Of a stretch of DNA of 28,944 nt, positions 7,434-15,950 are shown one piece after another. The notes beneath the pieces are model-generated. The model searched no databases and was not told the DNA's origin. It saw nothing but the letters and a program-made list of their open reading frames with translations. The stretch comes from Desertivirga sp966211215 (GTDB lineage Bacteria > Bacteroidota > Bacteroidia > Sphingobacteriales > Sphingobacteriaceae): positions 1 through 28,944 of the forward strand of contig CBIHNR010000052.1 of assembly GCA_966211215.1 (NCBI GenBank), in the 5' to 3' direction. Each line of letters opens with the position of its first letter. Position 1 is the first letter of the stretch. The position numbers and the translations under genes are program-made.

Positions 7434-8558
7434 TCAGAGATTTCCTCGTGCTGCCTGCTCTCTCTCAAGAGCCTCAAATAATGCTTTAAAGTTGCCAGCT
7501 CCAAAAGAGCGGGCGCCTTTGCGCTGTATAATTTCGAAAAAGAGTGTGGGGCGGTCTTCAACCGGCTTGGTGAAAATCTGCAGCAGGTAGCCCTCTTCAT
7601 CCCGGTCGGCTAAAATCCCTAGTTGTCTAAGGGCGTTTACATCTTCGTCAATTTTTCCAATGCGGTTTTCCAAATCATCATAATAAGCATCGGGAATTTT
7701 CAAAAACTCAACTCCCCGTTTTTTGAGTTGGGTGACAGTGTATAAAATATCGTTTGTAGCAATTGCGATATGCTGAACACCTTCTCCGTGGTAAAAATCC
7801 AGATATTCTTCCACCTGCGATTTTTTCTTGCCCTCGGCAGGTTCATTAATGGGGAACTTTACATAGCCGTTGCCATTACTCATCACCTTGCTCATCAGTG
7901 CCGAATATTCAGTGGAGATCTGCTTATCATCAAAGGTGAGAATGTTTTTAAAGCCCATTACTTCTTCGTAAAATTTAACCCATTTATCCATTTGATGCCA
8001 TCCAACGTTGCCCACACAATGGTCAACATGTAACAAGCCGGTGGGTTTTGGCTTGTATGAATTTTCCCAGGGTTGATAGCCAGGCATGAAAACACCATCA
8101 TAATCTTTCCGCTCTATAAACATGTGAACGGTTTCACCATAGGTATAAATACCACTCCGTTTTAATATGCCATGTTCGTCGCGCAAAGTTTCAGGTTTTA
8201 AAAAGGGTTTAGCTCCCCGTATAATAGTTTGTTCATAAGCGTCATACGCATCATCAACCCATAGCGCCAGTACTTTAACCCCATCCCCGTGTTTTTTTAC
8301 ATGCAAGGATACAGGATGGTCTGGCTGTAGCCCTGTGGTAATCACCAGGCGAATTTTATTCTGTTCAAGTACATAGGAGACCTTTAATCTATCCCCTGTT
8401 TCTGGCCCGCAATAAGCCAGGTTCTGAAATCCGAAAGCCGACTTATAGTAGTAAGCAGCCTGCTTGGCATTTCCTACATATAGCTCTATATAGTCGGTTC
8501 CATTTAAAGGCAGAAAATCAGTAGTATCACTAGTTTTATCTAAAGTTTCAGTTTTCAT
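7434..8558 (-). CDS. hppD: 4-hydroxyphenylpyruvate dioxygenase
   Basis: This Fe(II) enzyme of the VOC superfamily turns 4-hydroxyphenylpyruvate into homogentisate with O2. At 374 residues it has the usual length and two tandem glyoxalase-like domains. The iron ligands are seen in the second half: H180 (HVDHCVGN), H263 (GVQHIAI) and E342 (FFEIIQR). The C-terminal helix KGARSFGAGNFKALFEALE is the family's active-site lid. It is followed 30 bp later by the hydrolase gene. Upstream, toward homogentisate dioxygenase, lie 185 bp filled with heptanucleotide repeats, so it is uncertain whether the two dioxygenases share a transcript. Confidence 0.95.
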   Translation of the reverse strand: MKTETLDKTSDTTDFLPLNGTDYIELYVGNAKQAAYYYKSAFGFQNLAYCGPETGDRLKVSYVLEQNKIRLVITTGLQPDHPVSLHVKKHGDGVKVLALWVDDAYDAYEQTIIRGAKPFLKPETLRDEHGILKRSGIYTYGETVHMFIERKDYDGVFMPGYQPWENSYKPKPTGLLHVDHCVGNVGWHQMDKWVKFYEEVMGFKNILTFDDKQISTEYSALMSKVMSNGNGYVKFPINEPAEGKKKSQVEEYLDFYHGEGVQHIAIATNDILYTVTQLKKRGVEFLKIPDAYYDDLENRIGKIDEDVNALRQLGILADRDEEGYLLQIFTKPVEDRPTLFFEIIQRKGARSFGAGNFKALFEALEREQAARGNL

Positions 8559-8564
8559 AGTTTA

Positions 8565-8669
8565 GCAGTTAGGTGTCAGGTATGAGCTGGCAGCCGTCAG
8601 CCGTCAGCTATGAGCTATTAGCTACTAGCTATCAGCTATCAGCCTTTGTCTATCAGCAGTCAGGCATCA
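8565..8669. repeat. Heptanucleotide repeat array A (consensus GCTATCA)
   Basis: Fifteen consecutive 7-bp units keep frame with consensus GCTATCA, for example GCCGTCA, GCCGTCA, GCTATGA, GCTATTA, GCTACTA, GCTATCA, GCTATCA. Units are degenerate at the edges (GCAGTTA first, GGCATCA last). The array begins 6 bp upstream of the hppD start codon. Confidence 0.8.
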
Positions 8670-8702
8670 TATTCAACCTCATACCCATACCATTTATACA
8701 TT

Positions 8703-8751
8703 CATACCTCATACCTCATACCTCATACCTCCCACCTCATACCTCAACCCT
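8703..8751. repeat. Heptanucleotide repeat array B (CATACCT)
   Basis: Seven 7-bp units: CATACCT four times, then CCCACCT, CATACCT and CAACCCT. The right end covers the stop codon and last codons of homogentisate dioxygenase (stop at 8744-8746). The sequence differs from array A but the period is the same. Confidence 0.8.
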
Positions 8752-9907
8752 CGTCAATCCAGCTTCTGTAATAATTTACATCTTCAATATTAAGTGCGTC
8801 TTCTGTAAGCATTAAAGGATGAAATGGATCTATCATTACAGCCAATTCATCTGTGCTTTCCTTTCCTATTGATTTTTCCACAGCGCCCGGATGAGGGCCG
8901 TGCGGGATTCCCGCTGGGTGTAAGGTAATTTGCCCTTTAACAATATTCTTGCGACTCATAAAATCCCCATCAACATAATAAAGAACCTCGTCGCTATCCA
9001 CATTACTGTGATTATATGGTGCTGGAATTGCTAATGGGTGGTAGTCGTATTTACGCGGAACAAATGAGCAAAGCACAAAATTGTTCCCTTCAAAAGTTTG
9101 ATGTACGGGTGGGGGTTGGTGGAGGCGGCCAGTTATTGGCTCAAAATCGTGTATAGACAGTGCCCATGGATAATGATAGCCATCCCAGCCAACAAAATCA
9201 AAAGGGTGGCTGCCATAGATGTAAGGGTATATAAGCCCTTGTTTTTTTATCAGAATCTTAAAGTCGCCCATTTGGTCGAAGGTTTCCAAGTCGGTGGGTT
9301 TTCTTATATCACGTTCAGAATATGGCGATTGCTCCATCAGCTGGCCCCATTCATTTCGGTAACGCTTGGGTGGCCGTACGGGACTAAAGCTTTCAACAAT
9401 AAACAGGCGGTTGTTCGCTCCATCGAAGTTAATTTGATAGATGGTACCTCGTGGAATAACCAGGTAATCGCCGTATTTAAAAGGGATATTTCCAAAACCT
9501 GTTTTTAAGGTTCCGCTGCCCTCATGGATAAAAATTATTTCATCTGCCTGGCTGTTCTTATAAAAATATTCCTTCATGGAAGATTGCGGCGCCGCTAATG
9601 AAATGTGCAGATCATTATTCACCAGAACCGGTTTCCGGCTTTCCAGATAATCATACTTCGGATGGATTTTAAAACCAAGCAAACTTGTATGGCGCAAATG
9701 TTTTTGGCGAACAATTTTAGGTTCAACAGAATAAGGTTCGCCCAATTTTTTAACCAGTGTAGGCGGATAATTATGATATACCAACGAAAATAAGCTTGAA
9801 AAACCTTCGGTAGATACCAGTTCCTCAGCGTACAGCCCACCATCAGGTTTTCTAAAAACAGTATGTCGTTTGGGAGGAATCTTTCCCAACGTATAATAAA
9901 CAGGCAT
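8744..9907 (-). CDS. hmgA: Homogentisate 1,2-dioxygenase (compact cupin form)
   Basis: This Fe(II) ring-cleavage enzyme converts homogentisate to maleylacetoacetate. At 387 residues it is shorter than the ~430-445-residue proteobacterial and human enzymes. Motifs fit the family: WDGYHYPWALSIHDFEP, then H300 (PYNHSN), D306/E307 (SDEVLYY) and H336 (HPAGIPHGPHPG) as candidate iron ligands. The acidic ligand is ambiguous because the human spacing (H plus 6) lands on D306 rather than E307. It is the first gene of the minus-strand aromatic row and is divergent from hrpB. Its end runs into repeat array B. Confidence 0.88.
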   Translation of the reverse strand: MPVYYTLGKIPPKRHTVFRKPDGGLYAEELVSTEGFSSLFSLVYHNYPPTLVKKLGEPYSVEPKIVRQKHLRHTSLLGFKIHPKYDYLESRKPVLVNNDLHISLAAPQSSMKEYFYKNSQADEIIFIHEGSGTLKTGFGNIPFKYGDYLVIPRGTIYQINFDGANNRLFIVESFSPVRPPKRYRNEWGQLMEQSPYSERDIRKPTDLETFDQMGDFKILIKKQGLIYPYIYGSHPFDFVGWDGYHYPWALSIHDFEPITGRLHQPPPVHQTFEGNNFVLCSFVPRKYDYHPLAIPAPYNHSNVDSDEVLYYVDGDFMSRKNIVKGQITLHPAGIPHGPHPGAVEKSIGKESTDELAVMIDPFHPLMLTEDALNIEDVNYYRSWIDEG

Positions 9908-10074
9908 AGCAATAATTTTAAATAAATTGTGTATCGGCGAAGGTGGTTCGTGTAAGAAAAGAAATGATAAGCGATACGATTCAAGCTTAAAATTTGAAGC
10001 TGAAAAGCAGGCGCCAAATGGCGGTAATTAGGCTTATCTAAGCAGCGTATCAAGGAAACAACCGTAAATAAAGG

Positions 10075-10103
10075 TTTGTTTTGGCTTAGGTTGCCTATCT
10101 TTG
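10075..10103 (+). promoter_or_regulatory. Probable hrpB promoter
   Basis: TTTG at 10075-10078 is followed after 17 nt by TATCTTTG at 10096-10103, a fit to the Bacteroidota -33/-7 consensus with a slightly short spacer. It lies 14 nt before ATG 10118 and rules against the upstream TTG (10076) as the start. Confidence 0.5.
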
Positions 10104-10117
10104 GAGCTTACTTTTCC

Positions 10118-12604
10118 ATGAATATAAACTTCAACCCATTCGATATAAAGCTCCCGGTAACAGAGATTATTCCTGCAGTTGGTGCCCACTTAGCCGGTAA
10201 AAACACCTTAGTGGTAAGTGCACCTCCGGGAGCCGGAAAAAGTACCCTATTGCCCTTGGCTCTACTAAACGAAGAATGGCTGAATGGAAAGAAATTTATT
10301 ATTCTGGAGCCCCGCAGGCTTGCCGCAAGTTCAATCGCCTATAGAATGGCATCTTTACTGGGCGAACCAGTTGGCAAGACCGTTGGTTATCGTATCAGGT
10401 TTGAAAACAAGGTTTCTGCCCAAACGCGAATAGAAGTAGTTACCGAGGGGATATTAACCCGGATGTTGCATAGTGATAATGCGCTTGAAAATGTTGGCCT
10501 GGTAATATTTGATGAGTTTCATGAAAGAAGTATTCATGCTGATATTGCCCTGGCACTTTGCCGGGAATCGCAACAAATTCTAAGGCCCGATTTACGGATT
10601 ATGGTGATGTCTGCAACGCTGGATGTAGATAAACTGGCTGAAATCCTTAAAGCCGAGGTGATAGAAAGCAAGGGAAGCATGTACCCGGTTGAAGTTATTT
10701 ATGCAGGAAATGACGATTCTGCTACGCTGCATGAGGCTTGTGCCCGATTAATTCAAAAGGCCTTGAGGGAAAAGCAAGGAGACCTGCTTGCTTTTTTACC
10801 AGGACAAGCAGAAATACGACGCTGCGAGGAAATATTAAGCAGGCAGTTAAAGGGAATAATGGTGTATCCGCTTTATGGACAACTTTCGCACGCGGAGCAA
10901 CAGGCAGCTATAATGCCCGATCCTCAGGGCGGAAGAAAAGTGGTACTGGCAACGTCTATTGCCGAAACGAGTTTAACCATTGAAGGGATTAAAATTGTAG
11001 TGGATAGTGGTTTCAGGCGCAATTCTACTTTCGACCCAAGAACGGGGCTTTCAGGTTTGCAGACACTGCAGGTGTCTGTAGATTCAGCGGACCAGAGGGC
11101 GGGAAGGGCCGGGCGTTTAAGTGCCGGAACCTGCTATCGTATGTGGACAATGGCCACTCAGCTGCGGCTGGCTCCTTATCGGGTGCCCGAAATATTGGAA
11201 GCCGACCTGGCTCCCCTGGTACTAGATATGCTGCAGTGGGGAGTAAACGATATCTCATCCCTGAGCTGGCTTACCCCGCCCCCGCAAGCCACTATCGAAA
11301 GGGCAAAGGAACTACTGGAAGCCCTGAATGCTTTGAAAGATGGAAAAATTACCGCACATGGCAAGCGGATCCATGCTTTGCCTTGCCATCCGCGTATAGG
11401 AAATATGTTGCTTATGGCTGAAGCTTCGGGTAAGTTGTCCCTTGCTACAGATGTTGCTGCCTTAGTAGAAGAGCGCGACCCGCTGGATAGTTATGCTGGT
11501 GTAGACTTTAATTTGAGGGTGGAAGCCCTGCGAAGATATAGATATGAACGCCGGAAGGAGAAAAAATGGGAGAATATCGAGAAAGTAGCAGCCATTTATC
11601 GGAAACTTTTCGGAATTGAAGCATGTAATGATGCCGTGGGAGTTTATGATACGGGCTTATTACTTGCCTTTGCCTATCCCGAAAGAATTGCTGCAGCCAA
11701 GCAGGATTATAATGGACAGTTTCTTTTGGCCAATGGCCGAATGGCAGCCGCTGCACAGGATGACAACCTTGCACACGAACCATGGTTGGCAATTTCGCAG
11801 CTGGATGCGCGAAAAGGCTTGGGTAAAATCTACCTTGCGGCCCCGGTAAATCCGCTTGATTTGCAGTTTATGGCAAAGGAAGTGGACAATATCTCCTGGG
11901 ATACGCGGAAGGGCGGCCTCATTGCATCTACTGAATGGCGTATTGGAAGTGTTGTGGTTCAATCGCGGCCTCTAAAAACTTTTTCAGAAATGCAGCTTAC
12001 GGAAGTAATTTCTAAAGCCGTTGAAGAAGAGGGGGAGAGCCTGCTCAATTTTAATGAAGACGTTGAACAATGGCAAAACCGTATAATGAGCCTGCGAATC
12101 TGGAATAACGATGTCGTCTGGCCCGATGTAAGTACTGCAGCGTTACTTAAAAATAACCGCGAATGGCTTTGGCCTTATTTTGCGCAGATTAAAAAGCCGG
12201 ATGATTTCAAGAAAATCAACCTGGCAGAAGTTTTGAAACAAAGCCTTGACTATAGCCAGCAAATGTTACTCGATGAGCTGGCTCCTGAAGGCATTATAGT
12301 ACCCAGTGGTTCTTTTATAAAGTTAAGGTATTTTGCGCATGGCGAAAATCCTGTTTTGGCGGTACGTTTACAGGAGATTTTCGGTATGATCGAGACTCCA
12401 GTAATCAATTCGGGGAAAAATGGGGTGATAATTCATCTGTTATCTCCCGGTTTTAAGCCAGTACAGGTAACATCCGACCTGAAAAGCTTCTGGTCGGGGA
12501 CTTATTTTGAAGTTCGAAAAGAGCTAAAAAGGCGCTATCCGAAACATTCCTGGCCAGAATCGCCCCTCACAGCCGAGGCGGTAAGGGGCGTAAAGCGCAA
12601 ATAA
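10118..12604 (+). CDS. hrpB: ATP-dependent RNA helicase HrpB
   Basis: This is an 828-residue DEAH-box helicase of the HrpB group. Visible motifs are Walker A APPGAGKST (residues ~35-43), DEFH (132-135) in place of DEAH, SAT (165-167) and motif VI QRAGRAGR. They are followed by helicase-associated domains and the HrpB C-terminal region. The length is usual. ATG 10118 is chosen because a promoter -7 element covers 10096-10103. The biological role of bacterial HrpB is poorly defined. It is divergent from hmgA and ends 3 bp from the stop of the small minus-strand gene. Confidence 0.93.
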   Translation: MNINFNPFDIKLPVTEIIPAVGAHLAGKNTLVVSAPPGAGKSTLLPLALLNEEWLNGKKFIILEPRRLAASSIAYRMASLLGEPVGKTVGYRIRFENKVSAQTRIEVVTEGILTRMLHSDNALENVGLVIFDEFHERSIHADIALALCRESQQILRPDLRIMVMSATLDVDKLAEILKAEVIESKGSMYPVEVIYAGNDDSATLHEACARLIQKALREKQGDLLAFLPGQAEIRRCEEILSRQLKGIMVYPLYGQLSHAEQQAAIMPDPQGGRKVVLATSIAETSLTIEGIKIVVDSGFRRNSTFDPRTGLSGLQTLQVSVDSADQRAGRAGRLSAGTCYRMWTMATQLRLAPYRVPEILEADLAPLVLDMLQWGVNDISSLSWLTPPPQATIERAKELLEALNALKDGKITAHGKRIHALPCHPRIGNMLLMAEASGKLSLATDVAALVEERDPLDSYAGVDFNLRVEALRRYRYERRKEKKWENIEKVAAIYRKLFGIEACNDAVGVYDTGLLLAFAYPERIAAAKQDYNGQFLLANGRMAAAAQDDNLAHEPWLAISQLDARKGLGKIYLAAPVNPLDLQFMAKEVDNISWDTRKGGLIASTEWRIGSVVVQSRPLKTFSEMQLTEVISKAVEEEGESLLNFNEDVEQWQNRIMSLRIWNNDVVWPDVSTAALLKNNREWLWPYFAQIKKPDDFKKINLAEVLKQSLDYSQQMLLDELAPEGIIVPSGSFIKLRYFAHGENPVLAVRLQEIFGMIETPVINSGKNGVIIHLLSPGFKPVQVTSDLKSFWSGTYFEVRKELKRRYPKHSWPESPLTAEAVRGVKRK

Positions 12605-12607
12605 AGG

Positions 12608-12997
12608 TTACCAATCATCCTCCTCCTCATCTTCCATTTCGTCGATATCAGGCAACATTTCTGCCCATCCACGTCCTTCGTCAAAAAATTCAATCTTGTT
12701 TAAGGCTTCAAAGTGAGGGTGCTCTTCAAACAAGTGCGGCTGACTTGTTGCACTTAATCCAACGGTAATATGCTTATGATAATTTAATGCTAATAAATGC
12801 TGCAAAAAATCATCAAATTTATCATTAGGCATTTCTTCAACAATTTTCAGAAACGCTTCTTTTACTTTATTTATAATTACGGGAGGATGCTCACTAATTC
12901 CTTCAGCTGTAATCTTTAACTCGGTTTCATACATTCCACCTTTTCCAGCTTCGGGCACCTTACTATTAATCAAATGAAATAATTCTGTCACCTTCAT
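12608..12997 (-). CDS. Small acidic hypothetical protein
   Basis: This 129-residue protein has no signal peptide or membrane segment and belongs to no family I recognise. Residues 1-100 look like a mixed alpha/beta domain. The last ~30 residues are strongly acidic and end IDEMEDEEEDDW. The frame is intact, begins with ATG, and is set tail-to-tail 3 bp from hrpB. It stands alone on its strand. The tail may bind basic partners or act as a solubility tail; that is speculation. Confidence 0.75.
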   Translation of the reverse strand: MKVTELFHLINSKVPEAGKGGMYETELKITAEGISEHPPVIINKVKEAFLKIVEEMPNDKFDDFLQHLLALNYHKHITVGLSATSQPHLFEEHPHFEALNKIEFFDEGRGWAEMLPDIDEMEDEEEDDW

Positions 12998-13372
12998 GTA
13001 TAGTGTAGTTTATACAATAACTGCGATAACTATGCCAGTGTTTCTTTGGAGTTCCTAACAAGTGTTCAAACATTTAATTTGGCGCTACCTAGTTGGTTTT
13101 AAGCAAAATATGCTCCATTCTCTCCTGTCTTAAAAACGAGACAAAATTGCACAACCTGAGGTGGTAAGCAGCGCCTCATTTTTGTAAAGCAATATGTGAA
13201 TGTTTAAACATATAATCTGTTATATCTTTATTTACAAGCACTGATAGCCGCATTATGGCATTAACGGAGATAATAGATCTTTATTTTATTGACATGGGTT
13301 TAAACCTTATTCTGCTGGTGAAATGTGTAATAGTTTTACAATTAAGGAAATGGCCCCTAAACTTACCTACTT
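12998..13372. other. Intergenic region with palindromes and an orphan hairpin
   Basis: These 375 bp carry no gene I can support. They hold two palindromes sharing the core GTTTAAAC (13200-13211 and 13297-13306) and a terminator-like hairpin at 13157-13183. The promoter of the acyltransferase gene should lie here; a weak -7 candidate TAGTTTTA is at 13331-13338. Confidence 0.5.
13157..13183 (+). terminator. Terminator-like hairpin without an obvious upstream gene
   Basis: TGAGGTG (13157-13163) pairs with CGCCTCA (13172-13178), 7 bp including one G-U, with an 8-nt loop followed by TTTTT. The nearest upstream plus-strand gene (hrpB) ends 550 bp earlier, so it may end a small RNA or be fortuitous. 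Confidence 0.35.
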
Positions 13373-14599
13373 ATGATTAATTCTAACGTAAACCGACCTG
13401 AACGCCTGTATTACCTGGACTGGCTTCGCGTATTTGCATTTTCCATTCTACTTTTTGAGCATAGTGCTGAAGTATTTGTAGACTGGAAGTATTGGATAAA
13501 AAACGAGGAAACTTCTCTTTTCTTAACCCAATTTATTGCTTTTTTCCTGCCCTGGCGTATGCCTTTGCTGTTTATTATTTCTGGGGCGGCTGTAACATTG
13601 TCGTTTAAAAGGAAGTCGGTTATGTCCTACTTTTCGGAAAGGTGTGTGCGCTTATTAGTTCCATTAGCCTTTGCTGTAATTTTAATTATTCCTCCCCAGA
13701 TATACTTTATTAGGCTTTACCGAGGTAGTGGGGAAGCCTGGACTGAGTTTTTCTACTCAATTATCAATCTTGACTGGCACTGGTCGCCCAAAGGAAATGT
13801 TCATTTTATGCATTTATGGTACCTTGCGTTCCTTTTTATTTATTGCATGTTGTTATTGCCGGTACTGCAGTTTGCAAAATCAGATACCGGAAAGTACATA
13901 ATCGAAAAAATATCTGGTGTATTCAGCAACTCATACCTGCTGCTTACTATGGGGGTGTTTATTAACCTGCCTTACTTCGTTTTAAAGGCAACACTTCCAA
14001 TGACTTACTATGTGTCAACCTTTGTTTACTATTTTCCATTTTTTGTATGTGGCCTTGTTTTTTGGCCTAATGCTTCTTTCAGATATGCAATTAGAAGGTG
14101 CACAGGCAAAGCCTTATTACTGGGAGTTGCCTTAACTGCAGGGTTATACTGGTTTTCTATTACTAATAATGACCCTCATACTTATTTTCTGAATTTAAGC
14201 AGTCCAGGCAATCTGCCATTGTTTGTTTTAAAATCCCTAAATCAATGGCTATGGGTGCTAGGAATATTCGGAGTTGCAATGCGGGTGCTTAATTATGGCT
14301 CTGAGAGGCTAACCTATGCTACCCAGGCAGTTTATCCTTTTTATATTTTGCATCAAACGGTAATCATCATTGCAAGCTATTTTGTAATAAAAATGGAAGC
14401 TGGGGTAGCGTATAAGCTCACTTTGATAACGTTTTTATCATTCGGCTTTATTTATGTCCTTTATGAACTAATAATTAAGAGAACCAATTTTACCCGGATA
14501 CTTTTTGGCGTAAAACCGGAAGCAAAACAAAGGGAATCACAGCCTAAGGTAGAAAATATCTTCAAAGCCCCTGTTATTGAACAGAAGGCTGCTGTTTAA
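13373..14599 (+). CDS. Acyltransferase family 3 membrane protein
   Basis: This 408-residue integral membrane protein has about ten hydrophobic segments and the layout of the acyltransferase-3/OpgC/OatA family. It opens RLYYLDWLRVFAFSILLFEHSAEVF, matching the family's N-terminal (Y)LDxLR motif and first-helix histidine, followed by WRMPLLFIISG. Such enzymes move acetyl, succinyl or similar groups onto extracytoplasmic sugars, glycans or lipids. The substrate is not predictable. The final ~35 residues are a hydrophilic cytosolic tail. It is a single gene with an apparent terminator at 14629. Confidence 0.85.
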   Translation: MINSNVNRPERLYYLDWLRVFAFSILLFEHSAEVFVDWKYWIKNEETSLFLTQFIAFFLPWRMPLLFIISGAAVTLSFKRKSVMSYFSERCVRLLVPLAFAVILIIPPQIYFIRLYRGSGEAWTEFFYSIINLDWHWSPKGNVHFMHLWYLAFLFIYCMLLLPVLQFAKSDTGKYIIEKISGVFSNSYLLLTMGVFINLPYFVLKATLPMTYYVSTFVYYFPFFVCGLVFWPNASFRYAIRRCTGKALLLGVALTAGLYWFSITNNDPHTYFLNLSSPGNLPLFVLKSLNQWLWVLGIFGVAMRVLNYGSERLTYATQAVYPFYILHQTVIIIASYFVIKMEAGVAYKLTLITFLSFGFIYVLYELIIKRTNFTRILFGVKPEAKQRESQPKVENIFKAPVIEQKAAV

Positions 14600-14628
14600 C
14601 AAAACATCTCTACATATAATATAGCAAC

Positions 14629-14665
14629 GCCTGGCGGTGATTCCCGCCGGGCTTTGCATTTTTAG
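14629..14665 (+). terminator. Probable terminator of the acyltransferase gene
   Basis: A 9-bp G+C-rich stem (14629-14637 with 14644-14652, one G-U pair, 6-nt loop) is followed by TTTGCATTTTT. It lies 30 bp after the stop codon. Confidence 0.6.
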
Positions 14666-14687
14666 GCTTGTCGCATTAAATAAACGT

Positions 14688-14711
14688 CCGCCGTAGGTCT
14701 CTACGCGGCGG
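14688..14711. repeat. REP-like palindrome 1
   Basis: CCGCCG...CGGCGG closes a stem that continues TAG/CTA after a 2-nt bulge, with loop GTCT. It lacks a T-tract, so it is not a simple terminator. It resembles the hairpin at 16133-16158. Confidence 0.4.
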
Positions 14712-15223
14712 CTACCTGGGGTAAATTCTCTGTGTAGGCAGTTTAAATTCGTTAATGTATGATTATAAATTGTATGCATTACTGTCAATTATCGCAGGAA
14801 GTAAAAATCAAAGGTTTACATTTTTTGTAAAGTAAAATCATTATCTGTAAACAATATTTTGTGTCTAGGGCTGTGTATTGAAAAAGCAACATTATTGCCC
14901 AATAAACAGCTATTATAGAATATAAAACACATCAAAATCTAGTTGCGCTTCATTTAAAAGAATAAGAAGCAATCTTTAAGAGTTTCGCGTCTACTTTTAC
15001 TTCATCTGATTGATACCATTTTTAATAAGGTATTACCATCCCAGTCGTGCATCTCTATCTTCGACAAAAATTCGATCTCATCTCCTGGTTGTTTTTAAAG
15101 TAATTATATTTTTCCTTAGTGTTTTTTAGTTAGTTGATAGAAAAAAAAATAATTATTAGTTACTGTAATGATTTGATTTTTTCAGGCGTATAGGTTTCAT
15201 ATAAAATCTTAAACATATAAGTT

Positions 15224-15712
15224 ATGAAAAAAATCAAATCTACCGTGTTATTATTTAGCCTATTAGTTGTTAGCCTGGGTGCCTGTAAAAAAGACGACAA
15301 TGAAGATGTGAGAGAAGAAGTGTTTAGCTCTGACCTCACCTTTAAATTAGATGGAGCAGCTAAGAAAAGCACGTTGGTTGTTTGCGTCAAAGACGAGGAA
15401 GTCCAAGGTGAAGAGAGTCTGGGTTTGGTTGCCAGTATCGGAAATTCAGAGTCTTTAACGATTGCATTTGATGACATACCTACGGTCGGTAATTACAATG
15501 TTGCTAATAACGAAAATGTAGTTGTTGCCTATCAAAATGGTTCTAATCCAGCAACAGATATATACGTTAGTGAAACTGGTACAGTAAAAATTACCTCAAT
15601 CAGTGATAAAGAAATTAAAGGAACGTTTGAAATTTCTGCGCAAAATAGCGCTGAAGCAACAAAAACAATCTCCGAGGGTAAATTTTCTGCCAAGATTGTG
15701 GACGCAGATTAA
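15224..15712 (+). CDS. Small lipoprotein, unknown function
   Basis: This 162-residue protein has a lipoprotein signal: a KK-type start, a hydrophobic core and lipobox LGAC, with the modified cysteine at residue 21, followed by KKDDNED, the acidic stretch linked to surface export of Bacteroidota lipoproteins. The mature part looks all-beta, with alternating strands and a motif like GTVKITSISDKEIKGTFEISAQ that resembles small Bacteroidota lipoproteins of the DUF6252 type. I am not certain of that family. It is monocistronic and followed by a strong terminator. Confidence 0.85.
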   Translation: MKKIKSTVLLFSLLVVSLGACKKDDNEDVREEVFSSDLTFKLDGAAKKSTLVVCVKDEEVQGEESLGLVASIGNSESLTIAFDDIPTVGNYNVANNENVVVAYQNGSNPATDIYVSETGTVKITSISDKEIKGTFEISAQNSAEATKTISEGKFSAKIVDAD

Positions 15713-15736
15713 TCCTTTTTTACACCTAAATAGTTT

Positions 15737-15764
15737 AGCCTGCTTTAATAGAGCAGGCTTTTTT
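15737..15764 (+). terminator. Rho-independent terminator of the lipoprotein gene
   Basis: AGCCTGCT (15737-15744) pairs perfectly with AGCAGGCT (15752-15759) around a 7-nt loop, followed by a T-tract. It is 25 bp after the stop codon. Confidence 0.9.
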
Positions 15765-15915
15765 ATTGAATTTGAAGAATATAGAACTTCAAAATTACCA
15801 TGTGATTTCAGCTTTTATGGCTTAATTATCAGAATGTTATTGTGTGCTTGCGTATAGCCCGCAATGTTTGAAAAATGACCTTATTAGCATGGAAACGCAG
15901 TTTTTTCATTTAGAG

Positions 15916-15946
15916 TTTGGAAATGAAGCAAGGATTTGTACTTTTG
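15916..15946 (+). promoter_or_regulatory. tRNA-Ser promoter
   Basis: TTTG (15916-15919), a 19-nt spacer and TACTTTTG (15939-15946) match the Bacteroidota -33/-7 consensus exactly, 4 nt upstream of the tRNA 5' end. Confidence 0.7.
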
Positions 15947-15950
15947 TCGC

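Larger units (their letters stand above)
14600..15223. other. 624-bp intergenic region
   Basis: Beyond the terminator at 14629 it contains a second G+C-rich hairpin (14688-14711), a small AT-rich hairpin (TTTACA/TGTAAA near 14815) and AT-rich sequence leading to the lipoprotein gene. TAGGTTTC at 15191-15198 is a 7-of-8 match to the -7 consensus. No gene is supported. Confidence 0.5.

Noticed and set aside
8573..8815. 80-residue plus-strand open frame
   Set aside because: It is mostly translated from the heptanucleotide arrays and overlaps the end of hmgA; the repetitive peptide (PHTSYLPPHTS) is a product of the repeat.
10076..10117. Earlier TTG start for hrpB
   Set aside because: A -7 promoter element at 10096-10103 lies inside this extension, so transcription would start after it; ATG 10118 also fits the family start.
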